A program made the position numbers and the translations under genes. A stretch of DNA of 7,667 bases from Cyanobacteria bacterium UBA9579 (GTDB lineage Bacteria; Cyanobacteriota; Vampirovibrionia; Gastranaerophilales; UBA9579): NCBI GenBank assembly GCA_003499585.1, contig DNSU01000097.1, positions 1 to 7,667 on the forward strand, written 5' to 3'. The notes below the pieces were generated by a model, which saw nothing but the letters and a program-made list of their open reading frames with translations, was not told the origin of the DNA and made no database searches. Positions 1-6,500 of the stretch are shown here, piece by piece. The first letter of the stretch is position 1. Every line of letters begins with the position of its first letter.

Positions 1-30
1 GGTGCAGCTTTAACCGCAGTCCAAAAATAG
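1..30 (+). CDS. Possible 3' end of a rightward gene (last 9 codons)
   Basis: The window opens in a frame reading G-A-A-L-T-A-V-Q-K followed by TAG at 28-30. The alanine-rich helix-like peptide and a stop placed just before the hairpin at 29-83 would suit the tail of a gene converging on the M16 peptidase gene. Against this, only nine codons are visible. Frame 3 is also open, up to a TAA at 84-86, so either frame or neither could be the real one. No product can be named. Confidence 0.3.
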   Translation, partial: GAALTAVQK

Positions 31-83
31 AGCCTGTAAAGATTCTATATCTTGATTTTTACATTTTTAGCCAGACAGGCTCT
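23..83 (-). terminator. Rho-independent-like terminator of the M16 peptidase gene
   Basis: AGAGCCTGT (29-37) and ACAGGCTCT (75-83) are perfect 9-bp inverted repeats separated by 37 nt. Read on the minus strand, the second arm is followed by A and then five T (complement of 23-27), which gives a stem plus U-tract about 50 nt beyond the stop codon of the M16 gene. The loop is long for a classical terminator, but it contains a smaller hairpin (AAGAT/ATCTT on the minus strand) that could shorten it. On the plus strand no T-run follows the stem, so termination is expected mainly for leftward transcripts. Confidence 0.6.
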
Positions 84-133
84 TAAATCAAAAATACTTC
101 CTTTAAATTGTTCTTAATGAAAATCTATAGACG

Positions 134-3010
134 CTATACTTGCTCTATATTTAGATCACCAAGATCCTGCAAGTATTTGACGTTCATTGCAACTGTATTA
201 TAATCAGCCATAATTGATAAAACTGAAGGTTTTGTAAGATATTTTTGTCCAACTCGCTGGATATCTTCAGGTTTTACTTTATCAATTGCTTCTAATAGTT
301 GGGTTATATAGAGTTTCCCGTTAACTTCTTGTCCTGCATTTATGCTGTGAGTTTTGCCTGCAGCAGATTCAGACCCAAATATTGTTTTACTTATCACTGA
401 TAGTTTTGCACTTTCTAATTCATCCTGACTGACAGGATTTTCTATAAGGCTTTGCAAATTTTGCTTAAATCCTTCAATAGATTTTTTAAAATTATTGTTA
501 GGGATTTGCATTCCATTCATATAATCTGTGGTTGAAGTACTTATAATCATCATAAACTGATTTGCCACAGGATTGCTTATAAAGTTGGACCTAACACTAT
601 AAGCCAGATTTTTCTTTGTTCTTAAATCCTGAAACAGACGTGAAGACATATCACCACCCAAAACATGATTTAAAACAGTAAGAGCAGCTTTATCTTCTAC
701 ACTTTTAGCCTCACTTGCATCAAACATTTGAATTATTTGAGCCTGAGGAACCGGAGCTATTGTGACATTAACCTTATTTTCATCTAAAGGCTGAACCTTA
801 AAGTCAATGGTATGTCCATATTTCTTAGCTTGAGGAACGGTCTCCATAGATTTTACAATTTTATCCTGTAATCCTGCTGTTTTACTTATTGGTCCTGTGA
901 TTGTAGTTTGTGCCTGAGAATTTTGAATAAAATAATTATAAAGATCTTTTACATCCTGTAAAGTGATTTTATCAATGTTTTCCTGAATAGATCTAACTGT
1001 ATATCCATAAGGATGATCCCTATATAAAGTATGCATCGCTTTTTGGGTTGGGTCTTCATAAGCGACTTTTAGTGCAAACGTAATTTCATTTTTAGCTTTA
1101 TTAAAGTTTTCTTCTGAAAGATTCGGATTATAAATAATTTCTTTAGCCAAATCCAGTGCTAAAGGTAAATTTTTAGCCTGATTATCCGTTTCCACTTCAA
1201 TACTATATGTTCTAACTGAAGGGGCAATAATTATATTGTCTGTATCTGCAATATCTTTAAATTCCTGCTCGCTAATATTAGCTGATCCTTTACCCATCAT
1301 CGCAGCAAGAATATAAGCTACGCCAGGTTTATGTGGGGGCAACTTTTCAGTTTCAAGACAAACACTTGAACTTGATCTTATAGAATTTGGATTATCATTA
1401 ATTATTAAGCGAACATTATTTGGAAGCTCAAAATTCTTGATATTTCCTAATTTTAATTTATCAAGATTGCTTCCAAAGCTTATATCCTGAGGAGCTTTTT
1501 TTGCCAGGGTTCTACCAGAACTAAAACTATCTACAGGAGATACAACTGTGATAGAAGCTTTAGTAAAATCGAAATATTTTCTTGCTGCTTCCTGAATATC
1601 CTGAGGAGTAATACTGTCTATCGCTTCTAACACATTAGTATAAGCTTTTATATCACCATGTTGCACAATTGCATTGCCAACCAGATTGGTCATATAGCTT
1701 GAATATTCACTTGCTCTGGTTAAACCATCTACCAGTTTGCCTTTAATTGTTTTAATTTCTTTGTCGCCAAGAGGCTTATTTTTTAGCATACCAACCAATG
1801 ATGAAAAACCATTTAGAGCATCTTCTTCCTTGCCTGGTTCACATTGTATGTCTGTAGTCATAACCTGAGGATCACTCAGATTTGAGCTATATACTCTGGT
1901 GGCTGAGCGAGCTTGAATATTCTGTCCAGCTAGCAACTTTGGTACTAGGGCATTTTCATAACCAGTTAATGCAATATTAAGAGCAGAACTTAATAAGGAT
2001 TCTTTAACATCATTATTTTTTGGGCCTATGAAACCAAGTCTTGCATATCCCGCACCAATTCCCTGAGCTGGTATAAAGCTAAATCTGGTTTTTTGGATAG
2101 GATTCAGGTGTTCATAATGCTTACTTTGGGGGTTTGATTTAGTATTTTTTGAACTAAAATGTTTATCTACCAGCTTTATAATGTTATCAGGCTTTACATC
2201 TCCAATGATAACAGTTGTCATATTATCAGGGGTATACCAGGTATTGTAGTAATTAACCACATCTTCTCTGGTGAGTCTTTTAATATTCTCTTCCGAGCCT
2301 GCTATAAGGTCTTTGGCATTAGTTTTAATGCCAAATAAATGATTTAGCATTACTTTATCCATAAAAGAATTAATGCCGCCCGACATCATCTGAATTTCTG
2401 AGCTAACTGTGCCTTTCTCTTTTTCTATCTGATCTTGTGAGAAACTGGGATATTGCAGTATATTGGCATGTAGTCTGACAGTTTCATCCATCTCTTTTTG
2501 TTGATTATGGATAGATTTAACATAATACGCTGTTTCATCATAACTGGTAAAAGCATTTATTTCTGCTCCCATTTGGTGAGTTTTTTCATTAAACTCACCT
2601 GGTGCTAGATCTTTTGATCCATTGAAAAGGCTATGTTCAATAAAATGACTTATTCCTCTAATATTATCAGGTTCATTAAATGAACCGACTTTTACAAAGG
2701 TTTGCAGCATGGTTGGCCCGGGCCTTGGGATGACAATTACTTTTTGCCCATTATCAAGCTGATAAAATTTCCCTTTAAGATCATCATAAAAGGGAACATC
2801 AAAAGTTTGAACTTCCTTATATCCTGTAAATGAAACACTTTTAGCTAATGCCTGGGCTTTTAATGCCTGATTTATAATATTAAAATCTATATAAGTATTA
2901 ATGGGATTACTATGATTAGATTGCTTGCTTTGGGTGTTGTTAATTTTAGCTTTAGATTTATCTAATGAAGGGTATCTGACAGATAAATTACTACTATTTA
3001 TTACAGGCAT
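134..3010 (-). CDS. M16 family zinc metallopeptidase, two-repeat (insulinase/pitrilysin/PqqL-like)
   Basis: Complete 958-residue protein with ATG at 3010 and TAG at 134-136. The inverted zinc motif H-F-I-E-H is at residues 122-126. A downstream glutamate pair, Glu198 and Glu205, has the seven-residue spacing expected in M16, and Glu205 is the probable third zinc ligand. Domains in order: an Asn/Ser/Lys-rich extension (1-65) ending V-S-F-T-G (59-63); the active M16 N-terminal domain (about 82-235); the M16 C-terminal domain (about 250-495); a second M16 repeat (about 520-690) without HxxEH; and a last domain with the family signature GGDMSSRLFQ (785-794) and NLAY (801-804), the usual Arg/Tyr substrate-binding region. 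Length matches two-repeat, roughly 900-residue bacterial members such as PqqL, not single-repeat MPP-like ones. The family forms a clamshell that degrades peptides or processes precursors; the substrate here is unknown. There is no clear signal peptide. It appears to be transcribed alone, with its own promoter candidate and terminator. Confidence 0.95.
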   Translation of the reverse strand: MPVINSSNLSVRYPSLDKSKAKINNTQSKQSNHSNPINTYIDFNIINQALKAQALAKSVSFTGYKEVQTFDVPFYDDLKGKFYQLDNGQKVIVIPRPGPTMLQTFVKVGSFNEPDNIRGISHFIEHSLFNGSKDLAPGEFNEKTHQMGAEINAFTSYDETAYYVKSIHNQQKEMDETVRLHANILQYPSFSQDQIEKEKGTVSSEIQMMSGGINSFMDKVMLNHLFGIKTNAKDLIAGSEENIKRLTREDVVNYYNTWYTPDNMTTVIIGDVKPDNIIKLVDKHFSSKNTKSNPQSKHYEHLNPIQKTRFSFIPAQGIGAGYARLGFIGPKNNDVKESLLSSALNIALTGYENALVPKLLAGQNIQARSATRVYSSNLSDPQVMTTDIQCEPGKEEDALNGFSSLVGMLKNKPLGDKEIKTIKGKLVDGLTRASEYSSYMTNLVGNAIVQHGDIKAYTNVLEAIDSITPQDIQEAARKYFDFTKASITVVSPVDSFSSGRTLAKKAPQDISFGSNLDKLKLGNIKNFELPNNVRLIINDNPNSIRSSSSVCLETEKLPPHKPGVAYILAAMMGKGSANISEQEFKDIADTDNIIIAPSVRTYSIEVETDNQAKNLPLALDLAKEIIYNPNLSEENFNKAKNEITFALKVAYEDPTQKAMHTLYRDHPYGYTVRSIQENIDKITLQDVKDLYNYFIQNSQAQTTITGPISKTAGLQDKIVKSMETVPQAKKYGHTIDFKVQPLDENKVNVTIAPVPQAQIIQMFDASEAKSVEDKAALTVLNHVLGGDMSSRLFQDLRTKKNLAYSVRSNFISNPVANQFMMIISTSTTDYMNGMQIPNNNFKKSIEGFKQNLQSLIENPVSQDELESAKLSVISKTIFGSESAAGKTHSINAGQEVNGKLYITQLLEAIDKVKPEDIQRVGQKYLTKPSVLSIMADYNTVAMNVKYLQDLGDLNIEQV

Positions 3011-3019
3011 TTAAACTCA

Positions 3020-3024
3020 CTCCT
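3020..3024 (-). promoter_or_regulatory. Shine-Dalgarno of the M16 gene
   Basis: The minus strand reads AGGAG nine nucleotides upstream of the ATG at 3010 (plus-strand CTCCT). This supports the chosen start. The nearest upstream ATG (first base 3029) is out of frame. Confidence 0.75.
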
Positions 3025-3068
3025 ACCATGCTATTAGCTAAATGATTAAATGTCTCTAAAAATAGAAA

Positions 3069-3096
3069 TTGATAGTTTTTATCAGAAAAGTTACAA
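3069..3096 (-). promoter_or_regulatory. Candidate sigma70-type promoter for the M16 gene
   Basis: On the minus strand, TTGTAA (plus 3091-3096) and TATCAA (plus 3069-3074) are separated by 16 nt. This predicts a start near 3061 and a leader of about 50 nt. The -35 box lies inside one arm of the 3088-3107 dyad, so a protein bound there could block RNA polymerase. The region is very AT-rich and chance matches are common. The call rests on position and spacing only. Confidence 0.4.
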
Positions 3097-3107
3097 AGTT
3101 GTAACTT
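3088..3107. promoter_or_regulatory. Perfect 20-bp dyad, operator-like
   Basis: AAGTTACAA (3088-3096), a two-base spacer AG, then TTGTAACTT (3099-3107): an exact 9-bp inverted repeat with full two-fold symmetry. It sits between two divergent reading frames, 77 bp before the M16 ATG and 82 bp before the PAS-fragment ATG, and overlaps the predicted M16 -35 box. The two-base spacer is too short for a good RNA hairpin, which favours a binding site for a dimeric regulator over a terminator. The regulator cannot be identified from this window. Confidence 0.55.
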
Positions 3108-3189
3108 AAAAATATTTCCACACATTTGAAATTAGTAATCTTGTATTTTCTTTTTATTATTTATCTTAAAAAATGTTGAGGGGAAATAT

Positions 3190-3346
3190 ATGATTGAGAA
3201 TGGTTTAGAATTTTATAAAGATATTTTTGAGAATATACTCGAGGGTATATTGCTTTGTAGTTCTGATTTCATAATTATTGATGTCAATAAATCTTTTGAG
3301 GAACTTTCAGGTTAATAAGAAAGAGGAATTATACTCTTCCACGTAA
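3190..3346 (+). pseudogene. Broken PAS-domain sensor gene (N-terminal fragment)
   Basis: ATG at 3190 follows a strong Shine-Dalgarno (GAGGGG, 3178-3183, six-base spacing). It opens 41 codons that look like the start of a PAS domain: YKDIFENILEGILL (residues 9-22), then hydrophobic FIIIDVN (27-33) and FEELSG (36-41), the usual run-up to G-Y-x-x-E-E-L. Two consecutive stops follow (TAA TAA, 3313-3318). In another frame the expected continuation appears, NKKEELYSST (3314-3343), before a further TAA at 3344. Restoring two bases inside the TA-rich stretch would give SGYNKKEEL, so a two-base deletion is the simplest explanation. No kinase, cyclase or other output domain follows. A weak promoter candidate is TTGTAT (3141-3146) with TATCTT (3162-3167), 15-bp spacing. 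It could still be expressed as a 41-residue peptide, but a decayed remnant fits better. Confidence 0.6.
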
Positions 3347-3351
3347 GTATT

Positions 3352-3386
3352 AAAGAAACCTTTATAATTTCAGGCTTCTTTTTTAT
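3352..3386 (+). terminator. Terminator-like hairpin after the PAS fragment
   Basis: AAAGAAACCT (3352-3361) pairs with AGGCTTCTTT (3372-3381) with one mismatch around a ten-base loop, and the second arm runs straight into a T-rich tract (3379-3385). The stem is AT-rich and of moderate stability. Its position just after the broken PAS frame suggests it ends that transcript and separates it from the large gene starting at 3587. Confidence 0.5.
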
Positions 3387-3471
3387 TGTTTAAAAAGTTG
3401 GTATCTGGTTTTTAAAACAACTTATACACTTTGTGGAAGTAGAATTTATTGGAATATCTAATGATTAACTT

Positions 3472-3499
3472 TTGTTAAATTATTTTTTAAAATTATCAA
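3472..3499 (+). promoter_or_regulatory. Candidate promoter of the giant gene
   Basis: TTGTTA (3472-3477) and TATCAA (3494-3499) with 16 bp between them. This is the same box pattern and spacing as the candidate upstream of the M16 gene on the other strand. It predicts a leader of about 80 nt. An overlapping alternative, TTGTGG (3431-3436) and TATCTA (3455-3460) with 18 bp between, cannot be excluded in such AT-rich DNA. Confidence 0.3.
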
Positions 3500-3575
3500 T
3501 AAAAAGTTTTTATGGGGGTTTTAATAACTAGATTTATACCTAATACATCGAAGTCTGTTGAATGGAGCTTATGTT

Positions 3576-3581
3576 AGGAAG
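3576..3581 (+). promoter_or_regulatory. Shine-Dalgarno of the giant gene
   Basis: AGGAAG lies five nucleotides before the ATG at 3587 and decides the start. The nearby ATG at 3571 is in another frame and stops after seven codons. Confidence 0.7.
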
Positions 3582-3586
3582 AAAAA

Positions 3587-6500
3587 ATGGATAGATTGAA
3601 CTTATCAAATCAGGGACTACAAAAGTATGTTGGGTTTTTAGGGAAGAGAACGGATCATAATCTGGTTAAAGAGTTAACGCAAGATTCAGGTGCACTTTTT
3701 AAACCAAAAGAAAGACAATTGTTAGAGGCTATAAATAGACTTTCAACTGATAATTCCAATGAAACTATAGAATTTTTGCTATCAGTTGCACAGGATCTCA
3801 AATATGGAGTCAGAAAAAATTCTGCGTTAGGCAGCTTTTTAGACCAAGACTCCAATATTAAAGATAGAAAAAATAAGCAGAATGTTAACTGGGAAGAAAC
3901 TCTAAAAGCTTCTATCAGAAAAGCTCTTGATGTAAATACATCAAATGATAAAGCAGCTTTAGAGGAAAAGTTTGCAAAAGTATTTCCTGAACCTGTAAAG
4001 ACAGATGATGAAGTAAGCAAATTATATTGGTTGTCAGCTAATCCTGCTGTTCAGCAGGAACAAGAAGCCATTAGTTTAAGAAATAAAATACTGGCTTCTC
4101 AGGAATTTAATAAGCAACCACAAAATTTATCTACACAAGAATCAGAACAGTTAAAAGCTCATAAAAAGGATTCTAGGAAAAATATAGACTTTTTCCTTGC
4201 TTCTTCGGAGTCTTCGATTTCTGAAAAAGTGGAAATTTTAAAATTATTATCGCACTTAATGTCACCTGAATATAAGATAAATCCACAGTTACAAGATAGA
4301 AAAGTGCAGGTATTGTCGGAAGTTTTAAATGATATTATTATAAAAACTCCCGGCAGAAATAAACTAACAACTAAAGATGTAAGTCAAAGGAATCATGGCA
4401 TGTGCGTGGCTATTTCTATAAGCAGAAAAGCCTTGCCTAATGAACATAAATTGGCTCATGTAACAAATATACTTTCTGAGCTTAGTGATAAACCTACAAT
4501 GGAAGTACATGATGTAACTGATCATAAGAAAAAAGTTACAGTCGAAAAGCCTGAAATTGATTTTGCGGAAGCGTTTCGTCAGGGTTATAGAATTGTGGAC
4601 ACCTCCGCATTAAACTGGATGCATATAGCTGATTCTACCGGTAATGGTGAAATACAGGGAAAAAAATTCGTTTCATTTGATAAAGAAAATTATGGAATGA
4701 TGCAGGATGCTCATCTGGTTCTTGATATGGCCCCTGAGTTTAAGCCTGAGCAGGATATGCTTAGAGCTGCTATGAAAACAAAAGAAATTATTGATATGAG
4801 AGCAAAAGTGGTTGTTGAAGGTATAGAAGAAAAAGAGGCTAAAATAGCTTCTAATGCAGGCAATCCAAAAACTTTTGATGATACTTCTGCAAGGATGGCT
4901 AATCAGGTTCATAAAAATGTGGAAAATATTCTCAAAGAATTGCTCCCTGAAAGTGATGAGAATAAGGCAAAGATCCTGGCGGAAAAACTATTAGACCCAC
5001 GTAAAGTGGAAGATAGCAGACATAGAATTGATTCAAGAGAAGAAGAATTTACCAAAAAACAAAAACTCAAAGCACTAATCAAAGCTGAAGCTCAAAATGT
5101 AAATAGTGAAAAATTAAATGTTTCTGTTGATAAGATATTTGATAACTATACAACTTTTGAATCTATAGTAAAAGAAAGAAAAGAAAAATCAGAAAAACAT
5201 TCTCTAGCAGCTAAAGTAGAACATTATGAAAGTCTATTTAAATTAGCAGCTTTCTATCGTGTGCAAAAAGAAAGAGAGCTTGATGTGCCAGATAGACTTG
5301 CTAAATTAGCTGAAAATTTAAAAGTGCCTGCTCAAAAAGAAGCTGTTCTTCAAAAACTTGAAAGCAGAGGTGATGTTCTTCCAAGAGAGACATTAGATAA
5401 CTTACAGGCAAAATTTGAAGAAATCAAAAGTTATAGTGAACAGAAAAAATTAGCAAGAAGAGAAGGAAAGGAATTGAATATTCCTGAGCCATATAATTTC
5501 TCAGAAAGTCAAAAAGAAGTTTTTAAGAAAATTGAATCAGATTATTCAAGAATAAGAAGAGAAACTATAAGAAATTATAAAGATTTAAATAATAAACTGG
5601 CTCCACAGTTGGATGAGTTATATACTCGTGCAGGTAGAGCATTTGGTCATCCTTATGCAGAAGAGGAAGGACATAGTGGGCTTTCCACCGGACAAGGAAC
5701 CCGTATTCTTGTACAAGCTAGTGGAGCACCACACTATGTAGAAAATAATGCTAAAATATTTGCTGATCATATAGAAAGCGCTAAAGGCGGAAGTATTAGC
5801 ATGAGCCACGTTGAAAACTATGAATTTTCCGGGCATAGTCAGTATGTATATGATGTTGACAAGGTAAATATTAGGAATCCTAAAACAGGTGAATTAAAAG
5901 AAGAAAGAGTTTTCCGTCATGATAACACCTGGGGACCTAGCGAAAAAGATGGCTGGGACAAAGTCTGGGGCAATAAAAAAGATAAATTTAGTAATTGGAA
6001 AGATTCTGCCGGTAATTTCAGAACTGATTATAGTAAAAAGCGTGGTGGAGAATACGGATACTTATTTTCTCCTAATTACACCAATGGGGTGACGGAGAGT
6101 GAATTTTTATCTGGTATAGGGATACATAAGCCTGATCAGGTAGATAATGCAGCTATGAAAAAGCTTGATAAGAGTATAGGAGTTAAATATTCCTTATTTA
6201 TGGATGCTATTTTAAGAGGTAAATTCTCTGGTGCTGCTGAAAAAGCCTTTGAATTAATATCAACTATTTTAAACAAACAAAATAGTGAAGCTACTGTTAG
6301 TAAATATTTTGACAGTTTAAAAGATAATCAGGGTAAAGGTGGTGCCAGATTTGACATACATCTTGATAGGCTTGCAGAAATTGAAAAAGAAGCGAATATT
6401 TATAAAGACAAGGTTATTGGTCTAATTCAGGGTTCTAAGGGTTTATATAACAGACAATTAGGATTACCTAAAGGAATAGAATCAAAAGAAGATTTTGATA

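Larger units (their letters stand above)
3387..3586 (+). other. AT-rich non-coding leader of the giant gene
   Basis: About 200 bp without a convincing gene. Contents seen: a short frame 3394-3465 with no start codon, whose end (HFVEVEFIGISND) faintly resembles the tail of a PAS domain; a promoter candidate (3472-3499); a 15-bp odd palindrome ATAAAAA-G-TTTTTAT (3499-3513); an isolated run of five G (3514-3518); and the Shine-Dalgarno of the next gene. No RNA gene or riboswitch fold is recognised. Confidence 0.5.

Noticed and set aside
3..86. Frame 3 open for 27 codons at the left edge
   Set aside because: Its residues look irregular and it covers the terminator-like hairpin; the frame-1 tail ending at 30 fits the hairpin position better, though neither is secure.
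940..1450. A second active site in the second M16 repeat
   Set aside because: The repeat has no HxxEH; the corresponding segment reads YILAAMMGKGS, so it is most likely the inactive structural half, as in other two-repeat members.
3088..3107. The dyad as a transcription terminator
   Set aside because: The two-base centre leaves almost no hairpin loop, the arms are AT-rich, and the site lies upstream, not downstream, of the genes it adjoins.
3655..4020. Minus-strand open frame of 121 codons
   Set aside because: It lies entirely antisense to the continuous plus-strand frame from 3587, has a Ser/Leu/Phe-rich composition typical of the reverse complement of a Lys/Glu-rich gene, and matches no family I know.
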